A stretch of DNA of 64,000 nucleotides from Roseomonas sp. CECT 9278. GTDB lineage: Bacteria; Pseudomonadota; Alphaproteobacteria; Acetobacterales; Acetobacteraceae. The notes beneath the pieces were generated by a model that was not told the origin of the DNA, did not search any database, and was given only the letters and a program-made list of their open reading frames with translations. Location: positions 1-64,000 of the forward strand of contig NZ_CAKKLX010000008.1 in NCBI RefSeq assembly GCF_918698155.1, read 5' to 3'. This document shows positions 9,451-18,405 of the stretch, piece by piece. Within the stretch, counting starts at the first letter, position 1. Every line of letters starts with the position of its first letter. The position numbers and the translations under genes were made by a program.

Positions 9451-11360
9451 CGCCGCGACGCATCCTGCTGCTGGCCTCCGCCGCCCTGCTGCCGCAGATG
9501 GCCCAGGCACAGCAACGCGGCATCCGCACCGCGCCGCGCGCACCGCTGCTGATCCCGGGCAAGACCACGCTGTTCCAGCGCGTCATCATGCGCCCTGGCG
9601 CCACCCTGCACGCCCAGCCCACCGCGCCGCAGGGCCAGCCGATCGCCGGCTTCACCGTCGCGCATGTCTATGCCCGCCGCGATGGCTGGATCGAGATCGG
9701 CCGCGAGGCCGATGGCCAGGTGCAGGGCTGGGTGCGCGAGGACCGCGCGATCGATTGGCGCCACACCATGGTCGGCGCCTTCACCAACCCCGCGGGGCGC
9801 GAGCGCACCATGTTCCTGCGCGATGCCGACAGCCTGCGCGGGCTGCTGGCCTCGCCGTCCATGACGCAGGATGCCGTCGCGCTGCGTGCCGCGGCGGGGC
9901 AGCCCGGCAGCCCGGTGCTGGCGCTGGAGCCGGAGACCTTCATCGATATCCAACGCAATTTCTACCTGCTGCCGATCCTGGAGGCGGAGACCATCCAGCG
10001 CCGCGACGGCACGCAGATGCGCGCGCTGGAAGTGATCTCCGCCCCCGCCGAGCTGCGCCAGGCGCCGACCCAGGCCGACCCGTCGCGCCTGCGCGACTTC
10101 CGCGGCGGCATCGTCTTCGTCATCGACAGCACGGTGTCGATGCAGCCCTATATCGACCGCACGCGGGAGGCGATCCGCCGCATCGTCGGCCGCATCGGCG
10201 ACAGCGCCGTGCGTGACAATTTCCGCTTCGGCATGGTGGCCTATCGCGCCGACATCTCCGCGCGTCCGCAGTTGGAATACGTCACGCGCCTGGTCGCGGC
10301 CCCCGACCTGTCGCAGCCGCCCGCCGCCATCCTGCCGGCGATCGAGAGCGTGCAGGCCGCCACCGTCTCGACCGAACAATTCGACGAGGACGCCATCGCC
10401 GGGCTGCGCGTGGCGATCGACCAGGTGGACTGGTCGCAATTCGGTGGGCGCTATGTGGTGCTCATCACCGATGCCGGTGCGCTGGATGCGACCGACCCGA
10501 AGTCGCAGACGCGGCTCGGCATCCCTGAGATCAAGGCGCTGGCGGAAGCGCGCGGCGTGGCGCTCTTCGCCATCCATCTCCAGACGCCCGAAGGCCGGTC
10601 CAACCACGCCGGCGCGCGCGCGCAATACACGGAACTCACGCGCTACGGTGCCGCCGGGTCGCTGTATTTCCCGGTTCCCGGCGGCAGTCCGCAGGCCTTC
10701 GAGCAGGTGGTGAACGGCCTGACCAACGCGCTGTTCCGCCAGGTGGCGGACACCGTCGGCCGCCCGGTCGGCGGCGTCGAGCCCGTGCGCACGCCCGCCG
10801 CCGAACGCATGGCGCAGCAGGTCGAGATCGTCGCGACGGCGATGCGCCTCGCCTATCTCGGGCGCGAGGGCGGCACCACGGCGCCCGATGTCGTGCGGTC
10901 CTTCACCACCGATCGCGACCTGCGCGACCCGACCCTCGCCGCGCTGGATGTGCGCGTGCTGCTCACGCGCAACCAGCTGTCCGACCTGTCGCAGGCGCTG
11001 ACGCGCATCCTCGATGCCGGGCTGGCCGGGCGCACCGACCCGCGGTCCTTCTTCGGGCAGTTGCGCGCGGCCTTCGCGGCCACCGCGCGCGACCCGGCGC
11101 GGCTGGGCAACCTGGCGCGCGTCGGCCAGGCGCTCGGCGAATACCTCGATGGGCTGCCCTACCAGTCGCAGGTGATGGAACTGACCGAGCAGGAATGGCT
11201 CGCCATGGGGGCCGCCGCGCAGCGCGAACTGATCAACGGCATCGAGGCCAAGCTGCGCCTGTACCAGGAATTCGCGGCGCGGCCCGACCTGTGGGTGACG
11301 CTGGATGGGCGGCCCGGCGGCGAGGCGTTCTTCCCGGTGCCACTGGAGGCGCTGCCATGA
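9447..11360 (+). CDS. periplasmic SH3b-vWA domain protein (PpkA-type vWA)
   Basis: 637 aa from ATG 9447 (ATGA overlap). An N-terminal signal peptide ends near LLPQMAQAQQ. Residues ~35-105 look like a bacterial SH3 domain (VYARRDGWIEIG, then GWVRED). A von Willebrand A domain spans about 220-430. Its MIDAS motif is D227-S-T229-V-S231 within VFVIDSTVSM, with a downstream VVLITDAGALD strand. The vWA resembles that of the kinase-vWA protein PpkA, but no kinase domain is present here. The ~200 C-terminal residues are helical and unassigned. Metal-dependent protein-protein binding in the periplasm is the likely role, consistent with the SrfA-type DUF2135 module, another domain that travels with vWA proteins. 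Confidence 0.85.
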   Translation: MTPRRILLLASAALLPQMAQAQQRGIRTAPRAPLLIPGKTTLFQRVIMRPGATLHAQPTAPQGQPIAGFTVAHVYARRDGWIEIGREADGQVQGWVREDRAIDWRHTMVGAFTNPAGRERTMFLRDADSLRGLLASPSMTQDAVALRAAAGQPGSPVLALEPETFIDIQRNFYLLPILEAETIQRRDGTQMRALEVISAPAELRQAPTQADPSRLRDFRGGIVFVIDSTVSMQPYIDRTREAIRRIVGRIGDSAVRDNFRFGMVAYRADISARPQLEYVTRLVAAPDLSQPPAAILPAIESVQAATVSTEQFDEDAIAGLRVAIDQVDWSQFGGRYVVLITDAGALDATDPKSQTRLGIPEIKALAEARGVALFAIHLQTPEGRSNHAGARAQYTELTRYGAAGSLYFPVPGGSPQAFEQVVNGLTNALFRQVADTVGRPVGGVEPVRTPAAERMAQQVEIVATAMRLAYLGREGGTTAPDVVRSFTTDRDLRDPTLAALDVRVLLTRNQLSDLSQALTRILDAGLAGRTDPRSFFGQLRAAFAATARDPARLGNLARVGQALGEYLDGLPYQSQVMELTEQEWLAMGAAAQRELINGIEAKLRLYQEFAARPDLWVTLDGRPGGEAFFPVPLEALP

Positions 11361-11425
11361 CGGGCGCCCGCGAGCGCCGCGCAGCGACCGCCGCGCCGCG
11401 CGATCCGCCGGGCTGCCGGCGATGA
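11357..11425 (+). CDS. 22-residue micro-ORF bridging the vWA and ABC ATPase genes
   Basis: The ATG at 11357 overlaps the vWA gene stop as ATGA. The frame runs 22 codons (MTGARERRAATA..., Arg/Ala-rich) and its TGA at 11423-11425 overlaps the ATG (11422) of the ABC ATPase gene. It therefore fills exactly the gap between two otherwise non-overlapping genes. The most likely role is translational coupling by re-initiation; a functional peptide cannot be excluded. No ribosome binding site of its own is evident, and chance is possible in GC-rich DNA. Confidence 0.35.
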   Translation: MTGARERRAATAAPRDPPGCRR

Positions 11426-12153
11426 CCGCGCTGCTGTCCCTGCGCGGCGTCGCGCGCGCCTATCGCGGGGATGCGGCGCCCTTCGCCCTCGATGTCCCGG
11501 CATTCGACCTGCTGGAGGGCGAGGCGCTGGCGCTCGCCGGCCCCTCGGGCAGCGGCAAGTCCACGCTGCTGATGATGCTGGCCCTGGCGGCACCTCCCGA
11601 CGCGGCGGACCGCTTCACCTTTGCCGGCCAGGACATCGCGCGCCACTGGCGCGCCGGGCGCCGCGATGCGTTGGCGGACCTTCGCGCGCGGCGCATCGGC
11701 GTCGTGCCGCAGACCGGCGGGCTGCTCGGCTACCTGACGGTCGAGGGCAATATCGCGCTGACGCAGCGCATCGCCGGGCGGCCCGATCCGCGCCGCGTGC
11801 GGGCATTGGCGGAGGAGCTCGGCATCCGCGCGCAAGTGTCCCGGCGCCCGGCCGAGCTCTCGGTCGGGCAGCGCCAGCGCGTGGCGATCGCGCGCGCGCT
11901 GGCGCACCGCCCGGCGCTGGTGCTGGCGGACGAACCCACCGCCTCGGTGCATCCCGAACTGGCCGATGCGGTGCTCGCGCTGCTGAAGCGCGAATGTGCG
12001 GCGGCCGGCGCCGCGCTGCTGGTCGCGACGCATGACCCGGACCGCGCCGCGCGGGCGGGCTATCCGGTGCTGGCCTGCGAAACGCGCGCGCCCGGGGCCG
12101 ATGGCATCGCGCGATCGATCTTCGCGCGCGCGCCGATGCTGCAGGCGGCCTGA
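11422..12153 (+). CDS. ABC transporter ATP-binding protein, LolD/MacB-type
   Basis: 243 aa from ATG 11422; the longer upstream frame lacks a good start. The Walker A is G40-PSGSGKST, the ABC signature is ELSVGQRQRVAIARAL and the Walker B is LVLADEPTAS, followed by the switch histidine region VATHDP. A Q-loop glutamine lies in VVPQTGG. Length and motifs fit the LolD/FtsE/MacB class, which pairs with FtsX-type permeases rather than with substrate importers; the permease gene follows after two bases. In this operon it probably powers mechanotransmission or release at the inner membrane rather than uptake. Substrate unknown. Confidence 0.88.
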   Translation: MTALLSLRGVARAYRGDAAPFALDVPAFDLLEGEALALAGPSGSGKSTLLMMLALAAPPDAADRFTFAGQDIARHWRAGRRDALADLRARRIGVVPQTGGLLGYLTVEGNIALTQRIAGRPDPRRVRALAEELGIRAQVSRRPAELSVGQRQRVAIARALAHRPALVLADEPTASVHPELADAVLALLKRECAAAGAALLVATHDPDRAARAGYPVLACETRAPGADGIARSIFARAPMLQAA

Positions 12154-12155
12154 CC

Positions 12156-13337
12156 ATGCTGCGCCTGGCGCTTGCCGACCTCTGGCATGAACGGGTGATG
12201 TTCGTGTGCTCGGTGCTCGGCTGCGCGGCGGTGCTGGCACCGCTGATCGTGCTGTTCGGGCTGCGCCAGGGCGTGGTCGCCGGCCTGCGCGCGGAACTGC
12301 TGGAGGACCCGCGTGCGCGGGAGGTCGTCTCGGTCGTCAATCGCACGCTGGAACCCGCGCTGTTCGAACGCCTCGCCGCCGATCCGCGGATCGCCTTCGT
12401 GGTGCCGCGCACGCGCGCCCTGTCGGCCACCATCGTGGTCGAGAATCCGGCGCGCGGCGGGCGCGGCCTGCGGATCGAATTGCTGCCGACCGCGGATCGC
12501 GATCCCCTGCTGCCCGGCATCGCCGCGGGCGATGGCCTGGTGCTGTCGCCCACCGCGGCGGAGCGGCTGGGCCTCGCGCCCGGCGACGAGGCGCTGGCCT
12601 CCGTCGCCCGGACCCGTGGTGCGGAACGCGAGGTGCTGTCGCTGCCGCTGCGCGTCGCCGCCATCGCGCCGGTTGCCGCCTCGTTGCGCGACGCCGCCTT
12701 CGGCGCGGTGCCGCTGCTGCTGCTGGTGGAGGACTTCCTCGATGGCAGCGCCGCGACCGATGCGCGGCCGGGCGCCGCCGAGGCCGCCCGCACGCGCGCC
12801 TTCGCCGGCTTCCGCCTGCACGCGGCGCGGATCGAGGACGTGCCCGACCTCGACCGCGAGTTCCGCCTGGCCGGCATCGACGTCGCCTCGCGCGCCGAGG
12901 CGGTGGCCGGGCTGCTGCGGCTCGATCGCAACCTGGCGCTGCTGTTCCTGGCGCTGGCCGGGGCAGGGGGGGCGGGCTACCTGGTCAGCCTCGGCGTCGG
13001 GCTCTGGGCGCAGGTGGAGCGCAAGCGGCGCGACATCGCGCTGCTCTCGCTGCTCGGGATGAAGCGCCGCGCGCTGCTGATGCTGCCGGTGGTGCAGGCG
13101 GCGGCGGTGGCGCTGGTGGGCGCGCTCTGCGCCTTCGCGGTGGCGGCGGCGGTGGCGGGCGTGCTGAACCGCGCCTTCGCGGGCACGGTCGCCGGGGACC
13201 GCGCGGTCTGCCTGCTGACGGCGGCGATGGGCTTGGGAGCGGCAGCCGTGACGCTGGCGGGGGCGATGGTCGCGGCACTGCTGGCGGGCGTTCGCGCGGC
13301 GGGCATCGCACCCGCGGAAGGGCTGGCGGAGGGGTGA
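12156..13337 (+). CDS. FtsX/MacB-type ABC permease
   Basis: 393 aa, ATG 12156 two bases after the ATPase stop. One transmembrane segment lies near the N-terminus (about 14-36, FVCSVLGCAAVLAPLIVLFG). A ~210-residue extracytoplasmic domain follows, then three transmembrane segments in the C-terminal third (about 255-385), including a LLSLLGMKRRALL coupling-helix-like stretch. This 1+3 topology is diagnostic of the FtsX/MacB/LolCE superfamily (type VII ABC systems). The partner ATPase is the previous gene. The periplasmic domain probably contacts the other secreted or anchored proteins of this operon. Its stop overlaps the next start by one base. Confidence 0.85.
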   Translation: MLRLALADLWHERVMFVCSVLGCAAVLAPLIVLFGLRQGVVAGLRAELLEDPRAREVVSVVNRTLEPALFERLAADPRIAFVVPRTRALSATIVVENPARGGRGLRIELLPTADRDPLLPGIAAGDGLVLSPTAAERLGLAPGDEALASVARTRGAEREVLSLPLRVAAIAPVAASLRDAAFGAVPLLLLVEDFLDGSAATDARPGAAEAARTRAFAGFRLHAARIEDVPDLDREFRLAGIDVASRAEAVAGLLRLDRNLALLFLALAGAGGAGYLVSLGVGLWAQVERKRRDIALLSLLGMKRRALLMLPVVQAAAVALVGALCAFAVAAAVAGVLNRAFAGTVAGDRAVCLLTAAMGLGAAAVTLAGAMVAALLAGVRAAGIAPAEGLAEG

Positions 13338-15283
13338 TGCAGGGCAACGGACAGAATTGGAGGGGCGCTGCCCCGCCAAGCCACCCCGCCACAGGCCGAA
13401 AGGCCTTTGGAAACCGGTTGTTGGCGCTGGTCCTGGTGGGGGGGGTGCTTGGCACGGCGGCACGGGCGCAAGGGCCGTGGCCTGAGGAGTTCACCAACCC
13501 CCGAACCGCGGAGCGTGACCTGCTGCTGCCCATGCCTTGCGGCGGCGCCATGGCGTTTCGGCCGGTCGAGACGCCGGCGGGGCCAGGGGCGCTCGAGGAC
13601 CGGCCGGTCACCCTGGGCACCACCGACCCGGCGGGCGGCATCGCCGAATTCGCGCGGCGCGAATCCGTCGCCGGGGCCTTCACGGCCGCCGGCCGCGACG
13701 TCGCGCAATTCTGGATCGGCAAGTACGAAGTCACGCGCGACCAATACGCCGCGGTGATGGAGGAACGCTGCCCGACAGCCTCCGCGGCCGGGCGGCTGCC
13801 GGCGGCCAGCCTGTCCTGGTTCGACGCGGTGGCCTTCACCCAGCGCTACACCACCTGGCTGATGGCCAATGCGCGCACGCGCCTGCCGCAGGCCGACGGC
13901 ACCCCCGCCTTCGTGCGCCTGCCGACCGAGGAGGAATGGGAATACGCCGCGCGCGGCGGCGCGGCGGTCAGCGAACTGGATTTCCTCGGCCGCACCTTCC
14001 CGATGCCCGAGGGCACGTCGCGCTATGCCTGGTTCCAGGGGCCGCGATCGGCCTCGGGCCGCGCGCAGCCGATCGGCATGCTGGAGGCGAACCCGCTCGG
14101 CCTGCACGACATGCTGGGCAATGTCGGCGAACTGGTGCTGGAACCCTTCCGCGCGGTGCGCGTCGGCCGCCTGCACGGCCAGGCCGGCGGCGTGGTGGTG
14201 AAGGGCGGCGACTACCGCACGCCCGAGGCCGCGCTGCGGTCCTCCCTGCGCATCGAGGTGCCGCCCTATGACGCGACGGATGGACAGCCGACGCGCCTCG
14301 CCTCGGTCGGCTTCCGTGTCGCGCTGGCGGCGCATGTCACCACCAGCCTGCGCCGTGCCGAGGCCCTGAACCGCGCCTTCGAGGCCGAGAGCCGCGCGTC
14401 CGGCACCGAGGCCGAGAACGCTCGCCGGCAGATCGCGGCGCTGCGCGAGGGTGCCTCGCCGCAGTTGCGCCAGGGGCTGGATCGGCTGGAGGCGGGGCTG
14501 ATGGCGGCGGAACGCCAGCGCCTGGAGCAGGAACGCGCAGGCATCCGCGCGCAGCTGGAGGGCGCGGCCGTGCTGGCGCGCGCCGCCGGCCAGTCGCAGC
14601 GGCGCATGGATGGCATCGAGCCGCTGCTGGCCGGTGCGGATGTGGTGCAGGCGAGCCCGGAGATGCGCGCCGGCTGGGCGCGCGCGCTGGAGCAACTGCG
14701 CATCGAGCGCGAGCTGTCGCTGGATGGCTATGCGCGTATCGTCGCCGATCTCGGCCGCAGCGCGGATCGCGCGACGCTCGCCACCGAGGGCGGCGTGGTG
14801 GTGCGCGAGACCGAGGCGCGCGGCGTGCCGGACCTGCGCCCCTACCTGGATGTGGCGGCGCGCCATGCGGCGGATTCGCGCGACCGTGGGCTGCCGCCGC
14901 GCGACCGGCTGCGCGAGGAAGTGTTGGCCGCGGGCCGCGGCGCGGTGCCGCCGCAGGCCGTGGCGGCGCCACCGCCGGCCACGCCGCAGCGCCCGGTGCA
15001 GCCGGTGGTGACGCGCCCACAGCCGCAACCCCAGCCGCCGCCCGCGCCGCCGGTTGCCGTGTTGCCGCCACCGCCGCCGCCCCTGCCGCCCGTGACGGCG
15101 GAGCCCGAGCCACCGGCGGCCTCGCGCCCGTCCCAGGCCTCGCAATCGCCGCGCCCACCCGTCACGCCGCCGCGGCCGCCGGCGGCCCCGCCGCCGCGCG
15201 AGGGGCCGGGCATCAGCGTGAAGCCGCCGATCCAGCGCGGCGGGCCGTCCTCGCGCTTCGATCCGACCGGCAAGCCGCTCTGA
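13337..15283 (+). CDS. secreted SUMF1/FGE-fold protein with coiled coil and proline-rich tail
   Basis: 648 aa from ATG 13337, overlapping the permease stop by one base. About 28 polar residues precede a hydrophobic signal (LLALVLVGGVLGTAARAQ). Residues ~60-330 are a formylglycine-generating-enzyme/SUMF1 fold: FWIGKYEVTRDQYAAVM, ASLSWFDAVAFTQRY, RLPTEEEWEYAARGG, LGLHDMLGNVGELV, VVKGGDYRTP and VGFRVALAA. The paired cysteines that bind copper in true FGE near the end of the domain are absent, so a catalytic sulfatase-modifying role is unlikely. A helical, coiled-coil-prone region (about 345-510) and a ~120-residue Pro-rich tail follow. It is the last operon gene; no strong terminator is seen before the convergent gene at 15374. 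Confidence 0.85.
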   Translation: MQGNGQNWRGAAPPSHPATGRKAFGNRLLALVLVGGVLGTAARAQGPWPEEFTNPRTAERDLLLPMPCGGAMAFRPVETPAGPGALEDRPVTLGTTDPAGGIAEFARRESVAGAFTAAGRDVAQFWIGKYEVTRDQYAAVMEERCPTASAAGRLPAASLSWFDAVAFTQRYTTWLMANARTRLPQADGTPAFVRLPTEEEWEYAARGGAAVSELDFLGRTFPMPEGTSRYAWFQGPRSASGRAQPIGMLEANPLGLHDMLGNVGELVLEPFRAVRVGRLHGQAGGVVVKGGDYRTPEAALRSSLRIEVPPYDATDGQPTRLASVGFRVALAAHVTTSLRRAEALNRAFEAESRASGTEAENARRQIAALREGASPQLRQGLDRLEAGLMAAERQRLEQERAGIRAQLEGAAVLARAAGQSQRRMDGIEPLLAGADVVQASPEMRAGWARALEQLRIERELSLDGYARIVADLGRSADRATLATEGGVVVRETEARGVPDLRPYLDVAARHAADSRDRGLPPRDRLREEVLAAGRGAVPPQAVAAPPPATPQRPVQPVVTRPQPQPQPPPAPPVAVLPPPPPPLPPVTAEPEPPAASRPSQASQSPRPPVTPPRPPAAPPPREGPGISVKPPIQRGGPSSRFDPTGKPL

Positions 15284-15373
15284 AGGGGCGGCGGACTGCG
15301 CACGCGGTTGGCGGGCACCCATCGAAGCGCGCTTCGGCGGGGCCCGGTGTGACGGCGGCGCGCGCGGCGAGGA

Positions 15374-16159
15374 TCAGTCGTCGTCCGAGCGCGAGGGCGG
15401 GCCGGCCAGCACGCCGCCATCGATGGTGATGGTCTGCCCGGTCATGAAGGACCCGGCCGCGGAGGCAAGGAACACGGCCGCGCCGGCGATCTCGTCAGGC
15501 TCGCCGATGCGCTTCAGCGGCGTGTCCTTGGTGCGCTTCTTGTAGATGCCGGGGTCCTCCCACAGCGCGCGGGCGAAGTCGGTGCGGATCAGGCCGGGCG
15601 CGATGGCATTGGCGCGCACGTTCTTCGGACCCCATTCGACGGCCAGGTTGCGCACCAGTTGCATGTCGGCCGCCTTGGAAATCGCATAGGCGCCCAGCAC
15701 CGGCGAGCCGCGGAAGCCGCCGATGGAACTGACGATGATGACCGACCCGCCGCCGCGTTCCGCCATGCCCGGCGCGGTCATGTGCGCCAGCCAGAGGTTC
15801 GACTTGATGTTGGAGGCCATGATCTTGTCGAAGATCTCGTCCGGCATGGTGATGGCCGGGCCGAAATGCGGGTTGATCGCGGCGTTGCAGACCATGATGT
15901 CCACCTGGCCCCAGGCGGCGATGGTCTGGTCGATCAGCGCCTGGCATTCGTTCTTGCGGCCGATGTTGCAGGCCAGCGCCATGGCGGTGCCGCCCTTGGC
16001 GGTGATGGCGTCCACCACCTCCTGGCAGGCATCGAGCTTGCGGGAGGAGACCACCACCTTGGCGCCGTGTTCGGCCATGCGTTCGCAGATGGCGCGGCCG
16101 ATGCCTCGGCTGCCGCCGGTGACGACGGCGACCTTTCCGGTCAGGTCAAACAGGGTCAT
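15374..16159 (-). CDS. short-chain dehydrogenase/reductase (SDR)
   Basis: 261 aa, start at 16159 with GGGAG seven bases upstream on the minus strand; a longer in-frame start at 16201 lacks a site. Cofactor motif TGGSRGIG at 14-21, NAA motif (CNAAINPHFG), catalytic Ser in IIVSSIGG and YAISK Tyr-Lys pair; C-terminal GQTITIDGGVL. It is a classical SDR of the DHRS4/gluconate-5-dehydrogenase-like group. It lies divergent to the beta-oxidation genes at 16309-20763, so oxidation of a hydroxy or keto intermediate of that pathway is plausible. The exact substrate cannot be told from sequence. Confidence 0.88.
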   Translation of the reverse strand: MTLFDLTGKVAVVTGGSRGIGRAICERMAEHGAKVVVSSRKLDACQEVVDAITAKGGTAMALACNIGRKNECQALIDQTIAAWGQVDIMVCNAAINPHFGPAITMPDEIFDKIMASNIKSNLWLAHMTAPGMAERGGGSVIIVSSIGGFRGSPVLGAYAISKAADMQLVRNLAVEWGPKNVRANAIAPGLIRTDFARALWEDPGIYKKRTKDTPLKRIGEPDEIAGAAVFLASAAGSFMTGQTITIDGGVLAGPPSRSDDD

Positions 16160-16308
16160 GCGTTTCGCTCCCGTGATCGTGCGTGCAGGGCAGCGCAGCA
16201 TGGGCGGCGCGTGCCGGCAACCATGCTTGCGGGCGGCGCGGTTCTGCCGGACACTCCGCCGCCGAACAGGGCCGGTCAGGTCCGCATGAGCTTGAGGGAG
16301 TGACGGCC

Positions 16309-18378
16309 TTGTCCGACTTCGTGCAGCACGCGCAGCATGGCGATGTCCATGTGTTGCGCCTGGCCAACCCGCCGGTGAACACGCTGCGGACGGAAATCCG
16401 CGCCGGGCTGCATGCCGGCCTGGCGGCCGCGCAGGCGGTTGGCGCCAAGGCCGTGGTGCTGATCGGGTCGGGCCGCATGTTCTGCGCTGGTGCCGAGATG
16501 ACCGAATTCGGCAAGCCGCGGCAGCCGCCCTCGCTCACCGAGGTGTTCGACGCGATCGAGGGCTTCCCGGGTGTCGTGGTGGCGGCGATCCATGGCTCGG
16601 CGCTGGGCGGCGGGCTGGAACTGGCGCTGGCCTGCCATGCGCGCGTGGCCGCGCCGGGCGCGATGGTCGGGCTGCCGGAAGTCAAGCGCGGCTTCGTCCC
16701 CGGCGCGGGCGGGACGCAGCGCCTGCCGCGGCTGATCGGGCCGGAGGAAGCGGCGAAGATCATCATCAGCGGCGACCCCGTGCCCGCCGAGAAGGCGGTG
16801 AAGCTCGGCTTCGTCGATGCGGTGATCGAGGGCGACCTCGAAGCCGGCGCGGTGGCCTGGGCGAAGGCGGCGATCGGCAAGACCTTCACCCTGGCGCGCA
16901 ACCGCACCGACAAGGTCGGCGGCCAGGACCCGGCGGCGTTCGAGGCGGTGGTGGCCGGGTTGCTGAAGCGCTCGCGCGGGCAGGAAAGCCCGAAGGGATG
17001 CGCGGAGGCCGTGCGCGCGTCCTTCACGCTGCCTTTCGAGGAAGGGCTCGCGAAGGAACGCGACCTGTTCGCGACGCTGGTGGCGGGCGAGCAGTCCAAG
17101 GCGCTGCGCCACATCTTCTTCGGCGAGCGCGAGGTGCTGCGCATCCTCGGCATGCCGGCCGAGGCGAAATCGCTGCCGGTGGAACGCCTGGTGGTGATCG
17201 GTGGCGGCACCATGGGCGGCGGCATCGCGATGTCGGCGGCGAATAACGGCGTGCCGGTGACGATCGTGGAGACCAGCGAGGAGGCGCTGCAGAAGGGCCT
17301 CGCGCGCTGCCATGCGAATTGGGAACGCACCGTCGCGTCCGGGCGGCTGTCGCAGGCCGACTACGAAACGCGCAAGGCCCTGCTGACCGGCAGCACCGAT
17401 TTCGAGGGCACCGTGGCGAAGGCCGACCTGGTGATCGAGGCGGTGTTCGAGAACATGGCCGTGAAGAAGGAGGTCTTCGCGCGGCTGGACAAGGCGGCGC
17501 GGCCGGGCGTGGTGCTGGCGTCGAATACCTCGACGCTGTCGATCGACGAGATCGCGTCCGCCACGTCGCGGCCGGAGCTGGTGGTGGGGATGCATTTCTT
17601 CTCCCCGGCGAACGTGATGCGGCTGCTGGAGAATGTGCGCGGCGCGGCATCGTCCTGGGCGACCATCGCGACGGCGACGGAATTCGGCAAGCGCATCGGC
17701 AAGCTGCCGGTGCTGGTCGGCAATTGCGACGGCTTCGTAGGCAATCGCATGACCGGCAAGCGCGGCCCGCAGGTCGAGAAACTGCTGCTGGAAGGCTGCC
17801 TGCCGGCCGACATCGACAAGGTGATGGAAGGCTACGGCATGGCGATGGGGCCGCTGGCCACGGGCGACCTCGCGGGCCTCGATATCGGCGCCGCCGTTCG
17901 CAAGGCGCGCGGGACGGTGGCACCGGTGGCGGATGCGGTGGTCGCACTCGGGCGCTACGGGCAGAAGACCGGCAAGGGCTGGTACATGTACGACGAAAAG
18001 CGCAACCGCCTGCCGGACCCGGAGGTCGAGAAGATCATCCTCGACGTGGCGGAGAAGATGCAGGTGCGCCGGCGCAGGATTTCGGACGAGGAGATCCTCG
18101 ACCGCATGCTGCTGCCGATGGTCAACGAGGGCGCGCGCATCCTCGAGGAAGGCATCGCGTATCGTTCGATCGATATCGACGTGATCTTCATCAACGGCTT
18201 CGGCTGGCCTGCCTTCCGCGGCGGGCCGATGTTCTGGGCCGATACCCAGGGGCTGAAGACGGTGCGCGACAAGCTGGCGCGCTATGCCGAGGCGACCAAC
18301 GACGCCAACCTGAAGCCGACGGCGCTGATCGAGAAGCTCGCGGCCGAGGGCGGGACCTTCGCCGGCATGGGCCGCTGA
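16309..18378 (+). CDS. bifunctional enoyl-CoA hydratase / 3-hydroxyacyl-CoA dehydrogenase
   Basis: 689 aa if translation starts at TTG 16309, eight bases after GAGGGAG; GTG 16300 is an alternative but lies inside that site. The N-terminal crotonase domain (1 to ~180) has the oxyanion/active-site segments HGSALGGGLELALACHARV and GLPEVKRGFVPGAGGTQRL. The Rossmann 3-hydroxyacyl-CoA dehydrogenase domain begins near 296 (VIGGGTMGGGIAMSAA), with SNTSTLSIDEIA and the catalytic HFFSPANVM, followed by two C-terminal HAD domains (GFVGNRM; GFGWPAFRGGPM). It converts enoyl-CoA to 3-ketoacyl-CoA. With the two acyl-CoA dehydrogenases downstream, the order resembles the pimF-pimC-pimD genes for pimeloyl-CoA degradation; no thiolase is adjacent. 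Confidence 0.92.
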   Translation: MSDFVQHAQHGDVHVLRLANPPVNTLRTEIRAGLHAGLAAAQAVGAKAVVLIGSGRMFCAGAEMTEFGKPRQPPSLTEVFDAIEGFPGVVVAAIHGSALGGGLELALACHARVAAPGAMVGLPEVKRGFVPGAGGTQRLPRLIGPEEAAKIIISGDPVPAEKAVKLGFVDAVIEGDLEAGAVAWAKAAIGKTFTLARNRTDKVGGQDPAAFEAVVAGLLKRSRGQESPKGCAEAVRASFTLPFEEGLAKERDLFATLVAGEQSKALRHIFFGEREVLRILGMPAEAKSLPVERLVVIGGGTMGGGIAMSAANNGVPVTIVETSEEALQKGLARCHANWERTVASGRLSQADYETRKALLTGSTDFEGTVAKADLVIEAVFENMAVKKEVFARLDKAARPGVVLASNTSTLSIDEIASATSRPELVVGMHFFSPANVMRLLENVRGAASSWATIATATEFGKRIGKLPVLVGNCDGFVGNRMTGKRGPQVEKLLLEGCLPADIDKVMEGYGMAMGPLATGDLAGLDIGAAVRKARGTVAPVADAVVALGRYGQKTGKGWYMYDEKRNRLPDPEVEKIILDVAEKMQVRRRRISDEEILDRMLLPMVNEGARILEEGIAYRSIDIDVIFINGFGWPAFRGGPMFWADTQGLKTVRDKLARYAEATNDANLKPTALIEKLAAEGGTFAGMGR

Positions 18379-18405
18379 CCGAATTTCGAACGGGGAGAGA
18401 CGAGG

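Noticed and set aside
11305..11421. A 39-residue N-terminal extension of the ABC ATPase
   Set aside because: It overlaps the end of the vWA gene, is Arg-rich and has no family similarity; ATG 11422 gives the standard ABC N-terminus.
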